NCBI GenBank assembly: GCA_965223725.1
Contig: CBDCXE010000005.1
Coordinates: 124,001-188,000, forward strand
Source of the DNA: CBDCXE01 sp965223725 [NCBI: Nitrospinota bacterium]
GTDB lineage: Bacteria; Nitrospinota_A; UBA7883
Direction of reading: 5' to 3'
DNA length: 64,000 nucleotides
The translations under genes were made by a program, and so were the position numbers. The notes beneath the pieces were generated by a model, which saw only the letters and a list, made by a program, of their open reading frames with translations, was not told where the DNA came from and did no database searches. Shown here piece after piece: positions 8,555 to 17,430 of this stretch. Numbering within the stretch: position 1 is the first letter of the stretch; each line of letters starts with the position of its first letter.

Positions 8555-9372
8555 ACGAAAAAACAATACTGGAGTTAAAAGATATATCGCTTAGTTTTGG
8601 TGGTGTCAAAGCTATCTCGAATGTTAGTTTGGCTGTCAAGGAGGGCGAGGTATGCTCCTTTATTGGGCCTAATGGGGCAGGCAAAAGCTCATTACTTAAT
8701 GTGATTACTGGAGTTTATCAACCCCAGGAAGGCTCTGTCGCGTTTAATGGAAAGGTTTGTAAATATGTGAGGCCATGGGATGCCGCTGTTCATGGGTTTG
8801 AGCGAACGTTCCAGAATATCGCTTTGTTTAAAGGTATGTCGGTCCTTGACAACATTATGACCGGAAGTACATTGAAGATGAAGGCTTCATTTATAGAGCA
8901 GGCGTTTTGGTTGGGTAGAGCTAGAAAAGAGGAAATAGAGAGCCGCAAGAAAGCTGAAAAAATAATAGAATTTCTCCATATCCAGGCAATAAGAAAAACA
9001 TTGGTAGGGAAGCTGCCATATGGTCTTCAAAAACGTGTGGAGCTGGGTCGGGCGCTTGCTGGGGAACCTAAATTATTGTTGCTGGACGAACCGCTGGCTG
9101 GGATGAATCTCGAAGAAAAAAAGGAGATGGTCACGTTTATCCTGGAGTTAAATAAAGAGTTTTCTACGACTATAGTGCTTATTGAGCATGATATTGGAAT
9201 AATCATGGATATTTCTGACCATATTGTTGTGTTGGACTTTGGGTGCAAGATAGCAGATGGCACTCCCGAAGAAGTTCGCAATAACAAAGACGTTATTGCG
9301 GCTTATCTTGGCACAAAGGCCGACAGGGAAGAGATAGAAAGTGATCGTATACAGCACCAGGAAAGTAATTAG
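8548..9372 (+). CDS. livG: Liv-type ABC transporter ATP-binding protein (LivG family)
   Basis: 274 residues, normal for LivG. Walker A is GPNGAGKSS (about 35-43), the signature is LPYGLQKRVELGRAL (the usual LivG variant of LSGGQ) and Walker B is LLLLDEP with a downstream IEHD switch histidine. A C-terminal BCA_ABC_TP-like tail is present. It energises import through the two permeases encoded next. It overlaps the acyl-CoA-synthetase-like gene by 7 bp. The substrate is probably not simply leucine; the gene name denotes family, not specificity. Confidence 0.93.
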   Translation: MVDEKTILELKDISLSFGGVKAISNVSLAVKEGEVCSFIGPNGAGKSSLLNVITGVYQPQEGSVAFNGKVCKYVRPWDAAVHGFERTFQNIALFKGMSVLDNIMTGSTLKMKASFIEQAFWLGRARKEEIESRKKAEKIIEFLHIQAIRKTLVGKLPYGLQKRVELGRALAGEPKLLLLDEPLAGMNLEEKKEMVTFILELNKEFSTTIVLIEHDIGIIMDISDHIVVLDFGCKIADGTPEEVRNNKDVIAAYLGTKADREEIESDRIQHQESN

Positions 9373-9466
9373 GCATCGTGTCATGTAACAGGTAGGAGGG
9401 AATGTTATATAGGCTGGCTTTTTAGCAACGTAATCTTGTTTTTTAGAAAATTAGGATGGAGATAGA

Positions 9467-10351
9467 ATGGCTTTTTTCTTTCAGGTATTAGTCGCTGGTT
9501 TATTATCCGGAATGATGTATTCCCTGGTGGCAATAGGATATGTTCTTATTTACAAGGCGTCCGGGGTGTTTAATTTCGCCCAGGGGGCGATGGTTCTTGC
9601 TGCTGCGCTTACGTTTGTCAGTTTTCTGGAAATGGGGATGGGTTTCCCTGCGGCGCTTGTAATAACCATGATAGTAATGGCGCTGCTGGGGATACTTATC
9701 GAGCGTTTTGCTTTGCGGTATCTGGCGAATACATCACTTATCACATTGTTTATGGCGACTGTCGGCCTGGCTTCTATTATAGAAGGCGGGGCGCAGTTTG
9801 TATGGGGTGGTGAAGTTCATGGGTTGGAGCTCGGTATCCCTGATGTTGCTCTTAGCTGGGTAGGTGGATTTACGGTAAGCCAATTTGATTTGTTCGCCGC
9901 TGGTATAACAGGGCTTATGATTTTGGGCCTGGCTATATTTTTCAATAAAACGAAGACCGGCTTGCACTTGCGGGCGATCGCTGACTCTCCCATGGCAGCT
10001 TTGTCAGTTGGTGTGCAATTAAGCAGGATGTGGGCGGTTGTTTGGGCTGTCTCGGGCATCGTGGCTCTGATCGCAGGGCTATTGTGGGGAGCGCGAATGG
10101 GCGTTCAGTTTACACTGAGTGTAGTGGCGTTGAAGGCTTTGCCTGTGTTTGTTTTGGGCGGGTTTACATCAATATTGGGCGCAATCATTGCCGGCTTGAT
10201 TGTTGGCGCCGCAGAAAGTCTGGGAGAGATTTATATTGGAATGGAAATAGGATTTGGCCTTCAGAACTGGATTCCATATGCAGTCGCCATTATTGTCCTT
10301 TTGATCCGTCCTTCAGGCCTATTTGGCGAAAAAACTGTTATGAGGGTATAA
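9467..10351 (+). CDS. livH: Liv-type ABC transporter permease (LivH family)
   Basis: 294 residues, highly hydrophobic, with about eight predicted membrane spans. The family hallmark GYVLIYKASGVFNFAQGAM (about 24-42) is present near the N-terminus, as is the GLLWGARMG/ALPVFVLGGF segment near 200-235 that contacts the ATPase. It is one of two inner-membrane permease subunits. A GGATGGAGA RBS lies before the ATG. The next permease gene starts 3 bp after its stop. Confidence 0.93.
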   Translation: MAFFFQVLVAGLLSGMMYSLVAIGYVLIYKASGVFNFAQGAMVLAAALTFVSFLEMGMGFPAALVITMIVMALLGILIERFALRYLANTSLITLFMATVGLASIIEGGAQFVWGGEVHGLELGIPDVALSWVGGFTVSQFDLFAAGITGLMILGLAIFFNKTKTGLHLRAIADSPMAALSVGVQLSRMWAVVWAVSGIVALIAGLLWGARMGVQFTLSVVALKALPVFVLGGFTSILGAIIAGLIVGAAESLGEIYIGMEIGFGLQNWIPYAVAIIVLLIRPSGLFGEKTVMRV

Positions 10352-10354
10352 TCG

Positions 10355-11413
10355 ATGCTTTACCGCGAAATTGGTCAATTTAAGACCAGCTACAGCGCCG
10401 ACCAGCAAATTTTTACAATGCGCCAGGATCGTTGGGCAATTGTGATCTTGCTATTGGCTGCATTTTTTGTCATACCATTTATCGCGAACGATTACTGGTT
10501 TGTGGCGATACTTATACCTATGTTGACTTTGTCGTTGGCGGCCATTGGCCTTAATATTTTAACAGGTTACTGTGGTCAGCTCTCTCTGGGGGCATCGGCG
10601 TTCATGTCTGTGGGCGGTTTTGCTACTTATAACCTTGTTATTCGGCTTCCTGAAATCCCTTTTCCAATCAGTATATTGTTAGGAGGCGTAATCGCCGGTT
10701 TTGTGGGTGTACTGTTTGGCCTGCCCAGCTTGCGGATAAAGGGATTCTATCTGGTAGTCTCTACATTAATGGCGCATTTTTTCGTGCAATGGCTTTTTGA
10801 TACTTACCAATGGTTTAAGAATTATAATCCACAAGGTGAGATTAAGCCACCGCCTTTCAAACTGTATGGTTTTGTTTTTGACACTCCCGTATCGCAATAT
10901 ATGCTTACCCTGGTGTTTGTTGTTGTGCTGGCCTTCCTTGCAAAGAACATGATGCGTAGTAACCTTGGAAGGCGGATGATGGCTGTGCGCGATATGGAAG
11001 TCGCCGCCGCAGTTATGGGGGTGCCGGTTAAACGAACTAAATTGTTGGCATTTCTGATCAGCTCTTTTTACTGTGGCATTGCCGGCGCGCTTTTCGCATT
11101 TTGCTATTTACAATTACTCGATACAAAAACATTCAGTCTTGAACTCGCGTTTTCTATTGTGTTTATGATTGTTGTGGGAGGTTTAAGCACAATTTTAGGC
11201 TCATTTATAGGGGCGGCGTTTGTTTTTCTGCTACCCATATGGATGAATGCAACTTTTGGTAAATATGGCATTGATCCTTCGCAAATTCAAAATATTTCGA
11301 AGGTCATAATCGGGGCGCTCATTATCATCATAATGATTGTCGAGCCTAATGGTTTGGCGCGGATATGGATAAGGATTAAAGAGAAGCTTAAGAATTGGCC
11401 AACACCTTATTAA
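10355..11413 (+). CDS. livM: Liv-type ABC transporter permease (LivM family)
   Basis: 352 residues with about nine predicted membrane spans. LivM features are visible: LNILTGYCGQLSLG (near 65-78), GLPSLRIKGFYLVVSTL (near 122-138), RDMEVAAAVMG (near 208-218) and the VVGGLSTILGSFIGA ATPase-contact region near 272-286. It pairs with the LivH-type permease directly upstream. The first 25 residues are hydrophilic and the true start could be the ATG at 10418 (MRQDRW), but the close coupling to the previous gene favours 10355. Confidence 0.92.
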   Translation: MLYREIGQFKTSYSADQQIFTMRQDRWAIVILLLAAFFVIPFIANDYWFVAILIPMLTLSLAAIGLNILTGYCGQLSLGASAFMSVGGFATYNLVIRLPEIPFPISILLGGVIAGFVGVLFGLPSLRIKGFYLVVSTLMAHFFVQWLFDTYQWFKNYNPQGEIKPPPFKLYGFVFDTPVSQYMLTLVFVVVLAFLAKNMMRSNLGRRMMAVRDMEVAAAVMGVPVKRTKLLAFLISSFYCGIAGALFAFCYLQLLDTKTFSLELAFSIVFMIVVGGLSTILGSFIGAAFVFLLPIWMNATFGKYGIDPSQIQNISKVIIGALIIIIMIVEPNGLARIWIRIKEKLKNWPTPY

Positions 11414-11866
11414 AACAGGGTTTGTTAATTGCTGGATAACTATTGTTTTAGCAGTGATATTTGGGCGGAATCAATATATTGCTCAGGTATGTGATGGGGA
11501 GAGTTATAGGGTTTGATCTTCTAAATATTGTTAAGGGAGTTTTCCCAGACGGTTGGTTATCTGGCGCGTTTGATGTTCGGGGTTGTGAACATAACATGTA
11601 ATTTTAAAACGTTATGGTTGTCCGTATAAAATGTGTCAAACATGATAAGTAATGACATGGGAAGTAAGAGTTTAGAAAACGAGAAAAATTCAACTGGCTT
11701 AAGATGCCAGATATGGATTTTGAGTAAACCAATTTGGTGGAAGGCGGACATGTGATAACTTTCATCAAGAAGGAAGGTGGTGAAACAGGGGTATTAGAGC
11801 CTTTTTTGAAAAGGGCAATGGTGTCATAAAGTGTTGTAGACTGCAAACTTTACTAGGAGAGTTGTT
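11414..11866. other. Gene-free interval before the binding-protein gene
   Basis: About 450 bp without a credible gene. It must carry any separate promoter for the periplasmic binding-protein gene, which is usually expressed more strongly than the permeases. An AGGAGAG ribosome site ends the interval just before the ATG at 11867. I see no strong sigma-70 pair that I would assert, nor a clear terminator after livM. Confidence 0.4.
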
Positions 11867-13327
11867 ATGAAGGGATTATTGGAAAGAAAGTTACTGGGTC
11901 GGTACAAGAAAGTTGGGTTTGTCGCCGCACTAGCACTCGCTGTTTTGTTTATGTCGACGAGTGCTTTTGCTGAAGGTTTTAGCCTCAACTTTGAGAAAGG
12001 GAAACCTTTTACAGACCATCACAATGTTAACTTGAAGAGGATTATTTATACACCTCTGGCAAGTTACCGAGTCGGGCCATATGCCGCGGGCGGATCTGGG
12101 TATTATGGCGGCGAGATCGATCTTTTTAAATGGATCAATCTGAAGTACGGCGGTATTGATGGTATTCCGATTGTTTGGGATGAATGCGAAACAGAATGGG
12201 ATACTCCGCGTGGCGTTGAATGTTATGAACGTTACAAAAACAAAGGTCCTTACGGCGCGACAGCGAATGACCCTCTAAGTGTGGGTATAGCTTATGCGCT
12301 TCAGGAAAAAACCAGAGCGGACAAAATTCCAAGCATTACTCCGAACCATGGCAACACTGCCTCCCAGGATGGACGCATTTTTCCGTATCAGTTCCCTGTG
12401 CAGATAACCCCTTATGATGAAGCCAACTTGATGGTTAAATATGCTGGCCAGACATTGGGGGGAATGGATAAACTCAAGGGTAAGAAAATTGCCGTACTTT
12501 ACCATGGCTCTGCTTATGGCAGGGAAACCATAGGTTGGCATGATTCGATGGCGGAGATGTATGGTTATGACATCCAGCAGATCGAAATAGCCCATCCTGG
12601 CAACGAACAGACGGCGACCTGGCTGAATGTTAAGCGCTGGAATCCTGATTTCGTATTTTTGCGCGGTTGGGGCGTAATGGTTCCTGTGGCTATTAAGACT
12701 GCGGCCAAAGTAGGTTATCCAATAAGCAAATTGATCGGCAATATCTGGAGTAACTCTGAGGCTGATGTTGTGCCAGCTGGACCTGCCGCAAAAGGTTATG
12801 TGGTTATTAATACCCAGGCCCCTGGTCGGGAATGGCCGCTGATCAATCAGCTTTGGGAAGATTTGTATGAAGGTGGACTCACCGGAAAGAACGAAGGCGA
12901 TATGAGAGATAAAACTAAGGTTGGTAGCGTTTACTATAACCTTGGTGTGGTCGCTGGTATTTTTCATGTTGAGGCCATGAGGGTAGCGCTTAAAAAGTTC
13001 GGTAAGGATATGCCATTGGATGGCAAGCATAAGCGTTATGGATTGGAAAACCTTAACATGACCGATGAGAAGTTGAAAGAATACGGCGTGCTAGGGATGA
13101 TGCAGAATGTGTACACTTCTTGTAAAGACCATACAGGTGGTCACAGAGCGAAGTTTACGCAATGGGATGGCAAGAAGTTTAATGTAATAACACCTGAGTG
13201 GATTGTTGCTGATGAGGACCAGATTTGGGGCTTCATTCACGAACGTTCGGAAAAGTATGCCAAAGAGAAAGGCATCAAAATTCGTAATTGTGATGATCCC
13301 AAGGATGTTATGTATGATTTGAACTAA
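11867..13327 (+). CDS. livK: Liv-type ABC transporter periplasmic substrate-binding protein (long form)
   Basis: 486 residues, longer than classical LivK (about 370). A clear signal peptide is present: basic n-region, hydrophobic core around 18-30 and an Ala-rich cleavage site SAFA/E near residue 36. The mature protein has the type-I periplasmic-binding fold, with segments such as KLKGKKIAVLYHGSAYGRE and the PDFVFLRGWG strand. The substrate is unknown; position downstream of a corrinoid methyltransferase cluster suggests it may capture the methylated compound used there (inference). A strong hairpin follows the stop codon. Confidence 0.9.
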   Translation: MKGLLERKLLGRYKKVGFVAALALAVLFMSTSAFAEGFSLNFEKGKPFTDHHNVNLKRIIYTPLASYRVGPYAAGGSGYYGGEIDLFKWINLKYGGIDGIPIVWDECETEWDTPRGVECYERYKNKGPYGATANDPLSVGIAYALQEKTRADKIPSITPNHGNTASQDGRIFPYQFPVQITPYDEANLMVKYAGQTLGGMDKLKGKKIAVLYHGSAYGRETIGWHDSMAEMYGYDIQQIEIAHPGNEQTATWLNVKRWNPDFVFLRGWGVMVPVAIKTAAKVGYPISKLIGNIWSNSEADVVPAGPAAKGYVVINTQAPGREWPLINQLWEDLYEGGLTGKNEGDMRDKTKVGSVYYNLGVVAGIFHVEAMRVALKKFGKDMPLDGKHKRYGLENLNMTDEKLKEYGVLGMMQNVYTSCKDHTGGHRAKFTQWDGKKFNVITPEWIVADEDQIWGFIHERSEKYAKEKGIKIRNCDDPKDVMYDLN

Positions 13328-13332
13328 TAGTA

Positions 13333-13390
13333 AAGAGGACCTTTTGCGCAGGCTGGCTTTTGTTCAGCTTGCGCAATTCCTCTTGTTTTG
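13333..13390 (+). terminator. Hairpin after the binding-protein gene (terminator or attenuator)
   Basis: Long inverted repeat: outer arms AAGAGGA and TCCTCTT, inner arms TGCGCAGGCTG and CAGCTTGCGCA, followed by GTTTTG. It sits in the 85-bp gap between the binding-protein gene and livF. It probably gives partial termination and mRNA protection, so that the binding protein is made in excess over the ATPase. Confidence 0.75.
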
Positions 13391-13412
13391 ATGATATTGT
13401 AAGGAAATTAAA

Positions 13413-14231
13413 ATGACGTCCATGAGAATGCCGGAATCTGGTCTTATATTGACTGTGAAAAGGATAGAAGTAGTTTACGATTCGGTCATCCTCGCCTTAA
13501 AAGGGCTCACCCTTGAGGTGCCCGAGCGGGGGATAGTTGCTCTATTAGGGGCAAACGGGGCAGGTAAATCGACAACATTGAAATCCATTTCAAGGGTTAT
13601 TTCATCTGAGCGGGGTCAGATAACCAAAGGTGAAATTCTATATAGAGGCCATGATATTACCTCGGCGTCTCCCCATGACCTGGTTCGCCGAGGATTGGTT
13701 CAGGTATTGGAAGGACGCTTTGTTTTTCCGAGTTTGACTATTGAAGAAAACCTGCTGGTCCCTGCTTACATACGCAGTATGTCATCCAAAGATGTGAAGC
13801 AGGAACTGGAGAAGATATATTCTTACTTCCCAAAATTAAAAATGCTACGCTCATCCCAAGCCGGATATACCTCTGGTGGAGAACAGCAAATGCTAGCTAT
13901 AGGGCGCGCGCTTATGGTGAAGCCAGCCTTGGTTTTGCTGGATGAACCATCAATGGGGTTGGCGCCTCAGATTATCGAAGAAATTTATGAAATTATAAGT
14001 GACCTCAATCGCAAGGAGGCTGTAAGTTTTCTTGTGGCAGAGCAGAACGCCGCCATCGCGCTACACTATGCAGATTTTGGTAATATTCTCGAAAATGGTC
14101 GAATTGTAATGTCCGGGAAAGCTAAAGAGCTTAGGGAAAACGAAGACGTGAAAGAGATATACCTGGGAATTGGCGACGGAAGCTCCCATGCCGTTAAGCG
14201 GTATCACTTGCGCAAAGGGCTATTCGCTTAG
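13413..14231 (+). CDS. livF: Liv-type ABC transporter ATP-binding protein (LivF family)
   Basis: 272 residues; LivF is usually about 235-250, so there is a short N-terminal extension and a tail of about 20 residues. Walker A is GANGAGKST, the signature is TSGGEQQML, Walker B is ALVLLDEP, and AEQNAAIAL carries the H/Q-switch region. It is the second ATPase of the importer, separated from the other subunits by the binding-protein gene and the hairpin. The start at 13413 has a TAAGGAAA RBS; an internal ATG (13425) is a possible alternative. Confidence 0.92.
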   Translation: MTSMRMPESGLILTVKRIEVVYDSVILALKGLTLEVPERGIVALLGANGAGKSTTLKSISRVISSERGQITKGEILYRGHDITSASPHDLVRRGLVQVLEGRFVFPSLTIEENLLVPAYIRSMSSKDVKQELEKIYSYFPKLKMLRSSQAGYTSGGEQQMLAIGRALMVKPALVLLDEPSMGLAPQIIEEIYEIISDLNRKEAVSFLVAEQNAAIALHYADFGNILENGRIVMSGKAKELRENEDVKEIYLGIGDGSSHAVKRYHLRKGLFA

Positions 14232-14473
14232 TCATTGATCATACCCCTGCAAAAGCTTGATATAATATAAGCAAAGAGAAATAAACAAAAAGAGGCTGAC
14301 AAGAGAGAAAGCTGGTGCTATCCATTCGCTGGCAATAGCCAAATTGGATGAGTCATAGACCCGATGGCGGGCTATCGAGTACATACCAGAAACGAATTCA
14401 ATAATCTTTGTTTGATTCTGTGGGTTAGCCGTATTAGAAGCCACCGCATTTGCAGGAGTTTGCGATTTATATT
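14232..14473. other. Interval between livF and ferredoxin gene
   Basis: About 240 bp with no supported gene. A TTGATATAATATAAGC stretch near 14259-14274 looks AT-rich and promoter-like, but I cannot assign a convincing -35/-10 pair. AGGAG near 14454 is the likely ribosome site for the following gene. Confidence 0.3.
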
Positions 14474-14980
14474 ATGGATAATATACTAAAAAAAATAATC
14501 ATCACTCCCACAGAGGAGTGCGACGGATGCAGGAAATGTGTTGACGCTTGCAGCCAGGCTATATGCCCTGAAGGAACTGAGCCAAGCGCCTTTGTCAACG
14601 CTATCAAGATCACCAAGTCCATGGATATTAACATACCGAATCTGTGCAAAAACTGTTTGGACGCGCCATGCGTCTCCTCATGCATGACAGGATGTATAAC
14701 CCAGGAGGAAAATGGCCTGGTAATCACCGATACAAACAGGTGTGTCGGTTGCTGGATGTGTGTGATGAACTGTCCGTTTGGCGCAATTGAAAGGTCAGTT
14801 GAGAGCCATGTGGCTGTTAAGTGCAATGGATGCGTTGACTATGACGTGGCGCCTTGCGTGGCTGTCTGCGAAAGGGGAGTTCTGAGTCATATGGACATCG
14901 GCGATTTAACGGAAAGATTAAGAAGAGAAGCAGCGGAAAGATTTGTCCGGGGCGCGGCAGGGAGTAAGGTGAGGGTATGA
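14474..14980 (+). CDS. 4Fe-4S ferredoxin (CooF/HycB-like electron carrier)
   Basis: 168 residues from the ATG at 14474; a TTG 24 bp upstream is in frame but overlaps the AGGAG site, so I prefer the ATG. Cysteine clusters CDGCRKCVDAC, CKNCLDAPCVSSC, CVGCWMCVMNC and CNGC...C indicate up to four 4Fe-4S clusters, as in CooF and HycB. The 3' end overlaps the next gene by 4 bp (ATGA), so the two products are made together and probably form an electron-transfer pair. This ferredoxin is not a copy of the one at the left edge, though of the same general class. Confidence 0.88.
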   Translation: MDNILKKIIITPTEECDGCRKCVDACSQAICPEGTEPSAFVNAIKITKSMDINIPNLCKNCLDAPCVSSCMTGCITQEENGLVITDTNRCVGCWMCVMNCPFGAIERSVESHVAVKCNGCVDYDVAPCVAVCERGVLSHMDIGDLTERLRREAAERFVRGAAGSKVRV

Positions 14981-16251
14981 AGTATGCTATCATTGGCAAC
15001 TCTTATGCGGCCATAGGCGCAGTCGAAGGTATACACGCAGTAGACAAAAGTGGTGAGATCACAATTTTTTCAGACGAACCCCATCTGGCTTATGCCCGTC
15101 CTCTGATTTCCTATTTTGTGGAAGGGCGTGTGCCCTCGGAAAAAATGTATTACAGGACCGCTGACTTTTATAAGAAGCATTCACTTAACCATGTACTTGG
15201 TCAAAGCGTGACTAAAGTCGATGCACAGAACCAGACAATATCTCTTGCTGATGGCGCATCTTACACCTACGACAAGCTTTTAGTATGTTCTGGGAGCAAA
15301 CCCTACATTCCTCCTATTAAAGGGATTGAGGCTAAAGGAGTGATGGGATTTAAAAAATGGGAAGATGCCATGGAACTCCAGAACCTGGCTTCCACCAAGA
15401 AAAAAGCGATCATTTTGGGTGGAGGTCTGGTTGGTCTGAAAGCCACCGAGGGTTTGAGGAATATGGGCCTCGACGTCTCTATTGTCAGCAGAGGGAGCCG
15501 TGCTCTCCATCTTATCCTGGACCAGGAGGCGGGGGAGATGGTCAACGAAAGAATTCGCAATAGCGGTGTGAAGCTGATAACCGGCTTTGACCCAGTGGAG
15601 ATCTTGTCCAATGAGCATGGCGAGGTTCGGGGCTTGGTTCTGGAGAACGGGGAGAAGCTCGAGTGTGACATCCTGGTCGTGGGTAAGGGAGTGCGCCCGA
15701 ATGTGGAGTTTTTGGATGAATCTGGTGTGGAGATTGATTATGGAATCGTAGTCGATCGGCATATGAGAAGCAGCGTGGAAAACATTTACGCTGCTGGAGA
15801 TGTGGCGGAAGCGTGGGATATTTTGAACAGGGAGAATTCGGTTATTGCCATCGCGCCACTGGCGTTTGAACAGGGCAGGGTTGCCGGATATAACATGGCT
15901 GGAAGGGAGCACACCTATGCCGGCGGAATATCGATGAACTCTATTGAAGTGTTCAAGTTGTCCGTGATGTGTATGGGGGCGGCCTCCAAGCCCATTGAGG
16001 GGACCGAGGAAGCAGTTTACAGAGAAGGGGACATATACAGGAAGCTTGTAATAAAGGATGGCAAGCTGATTGGCGCCATATTGGTTGGGGAAGTGGATTA
16101 TGGCGGAGTGCTGACAGCGCTGATCCGTAGCGAGTCTGACATTTCAGAAATAAGGGAAGAATTGACTGGAGTTACACTAGAGTCTGGAAACTTTATTTCT
16201 GTGCTGCCCAGGGTGGGCGACAGTTTGAAAGCCGGTCAGCCAGTCGCATGA
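14977..16251 (+). CDS. FAD-dependent pyridine-nucleotide oxidoreductase (rubredoxin reductase/NirB-N type)
   Basis: 424 residues. The N-terminal FAD fold begins YAIIGNSYAAIGAVEGI (GxGxxA-like), the NAD(P)-binding fold is AIILGGGLVGLKATEGL near 144-160, and the second FAD motif is IYAAGDVAE near 268. No CxxxxC redox-active disulfide is seen, so it resembles rubredoxin-NAD reductases and CooF-associated oxidoreductases, not thioredoxin or lipoamide reductases. It likely moves electrons between NAD(P)H and the ferredoxin encoded directly upstream (4-bp overlap). Confidence 0.88.
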   Translation: MKYAIIGNSYAAIGAVEGIHAVDKSGEITIFSDEPHLAYARPLISYFVEGRVPSEKMYYRTADFYKKHSLNHVLGQSVTKVDAQNQTISLADGASYTYDKLLVCSGSKPYIPPIKGIEAKGVMGFKKWEDAMELQNLASTKKKAIILGGGLVGLKATEGLRNMGLDVSIVSRGSRALHLILDQEAGEMVNERIRNSGVKLITGFDPVEILSNEHGEVRGLVLENGEKLECDILVVGKGVRPNVEFLDESGVEIDYGIVVDRHMRSSVENIYAAGDVAEAWDILNRENSVIAIAPLAFEQGRVAGYNMAGREHTYAGGISMNSIEVFKLSVMCMGAASKPIEGTEEAVYREGDIYRKLVIKDGKLIGAILVGEVDYGGVLTALIRSESDISEIREELTGVTLESGNFISVLPRVGDSLKAGQPVA

Positions 16252-16949
16252 ACAGAGCCAGGTAATGAATGCGTAAAAGCAACAATATTTGCTCTTTCCA
16301 CGATCTTTTTTTATAATTGATTTTCCAGGTTTGGAGGCCAGGATGGTCTCGACCAAACAATCGGGACAACCCAGGTTAATAAACTCTGATAGCGTAAAAT
16401 ATATATCGATAGACCTGCTTTTTATCCTTCCCATATATACAGGCTGCATTAACATATGCCGAATTGTCGGTCTGATAAGGTTTCTTGCTTATAGAGTAAT
16501 ATAGTGGGTCGTGCATGGGTCAAAACTACAATCCACTGAACCCCATGCAGGTATATTAATAAAATTATGAACTATCATGAAACAACAAATACATTCATCC
16601 ACAATTGATAGCCATATTGGGCCGACCAGTATAAACCATGCGTTATGATGCAAACTGGATATTATTTGGCTTGAACCGGTTCGCACCGCATGATCGGCGA
16701 CTGATAGCCAATACACAAATGACTATTTTAAATATTTCACGTGCGCTGCTGTTAGAAAAGTCAAAGAGTGCGATATTGTAATAATGCCTTTTGCTTACTC
16801 CTCGTTTACGACGAGCATGACTGATGTTACCAAGCTTGCCAGCAAGGTCCACGATATTCCGTTTGTGTCTGATGATATACTGTAGTCAAGTCATGTGATT
16901 TCTCCCGAGCCTGAATATCAGAATCGGCGGACATGTTTAGGGTGATTGA
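16252..16949. other. 700-bp interval with one probable gene remnant
   Basis: No intact gene is supported here. The AT-rich stretch contains one open segment (listed separately at 16694-16885) whose composition looks protein-like. Elsewhere only short open frames in both directions are seen. Any promoter for the Rap1a/Tai-like gene at 16950 must lie at the right end. Confidence 0.4.
16694..16885 (+). pseudogene. C-terminal remnant of an unidentified protein
   Basis: An open segment with no usable start ends at a TAG at 16883. It reads like globular protein: alternating hydrophobic and polar residues, a CDIVIMPFAYSS strand-loop and a VHDIPFVSDDIL tail. The pattern is loosely like Asp/Glu racemase-type folds, but I cannot assign the family. 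It is probably what is left of a deleted gene between the ferredoxin/oxidoreductase pair and the Rap1a/Tai-like gene. Confidence 0.35.
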
Positions 16950-17357
16950 ATGAAAGCGATGAAAATTAATAAATTAGCAGCGCTAAGTTTCGCAGGCCTG
17001 GTGATCTGGGCGCATAGCGCTAATGCCATTACTCCGCTTTCCGCAAAAGAATTGACGACACGCTGCGCCGTTTTACCAGAAACGGAGGACGTCGATGCGC
17101 AGTTTTGCATTCGCTATATTCAGGGCTTCGTTGACGGAGCCGTGGCTGCGGTCCAGAAAGTCATGCTTGATGTGGAAGCGAAACTTTCGCAAAAAGAGTT
17201 TTTCCTAAACAGAGTTTATCGACCATGCGGGATTACAACAGAGCTTTGCAGTCATGAACAAATTGGTGACAACATCCTCGCCAGGCCTGTGGTTTATGGT
17301 GCGCTACACAAAAACTACCCGTGTAAAAATGCAGAATACCCCCCAAATGCTTACTAA
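16950..17357 (+). CDS. Secreted Rap1a/Tai-domain-like protein
   Basis: 135 residues with a Sec signal peptide (basic start, hydrophobic core, cleavage near HSANA, residue 26). The mature part begins LSAKELTTRC and has CIRYIQGFVDGAV, matching the four-helix Rap1a/Tai fold, with cysteines placed to form disulfides. Rap1a and Tai are periplasmic immunity proteins against type VI amidase effectors, but many members of the fold stand alone with unknown function. No amidase effector lies nearby, so an immunity role is not supported by context. Confidence 0.65.
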   Translation: MKAMKINKLAALSFAGLVIWAHSANAITPLSAKELTTRCAVLPETEDVDAQFCIRYIQGFVDGAVAAVQKVMLDVEAKLSQKEFFLNRVYRPCGITTELCSHEQIGDNILARPVVYGALHKNYPCKNAEYPPNAY

Positions 17358-17430
17358 AATTATATTATGCAAATATTTGGCTATTTTGGAATATCTATTT
17401 AGAAATTAAAACGAGATTGAGCGCTGCTGT

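Noticed and set aside
11557-11846. Small minus-strand genes before livK
   Set aside because: Short, no RBS or family, in an AT-rich leader region.
16950-17357. T6SS immunity gene
   Set aside because: The fold resembles Rap1a/Tai but no amidase effector or T6SS gene is near.
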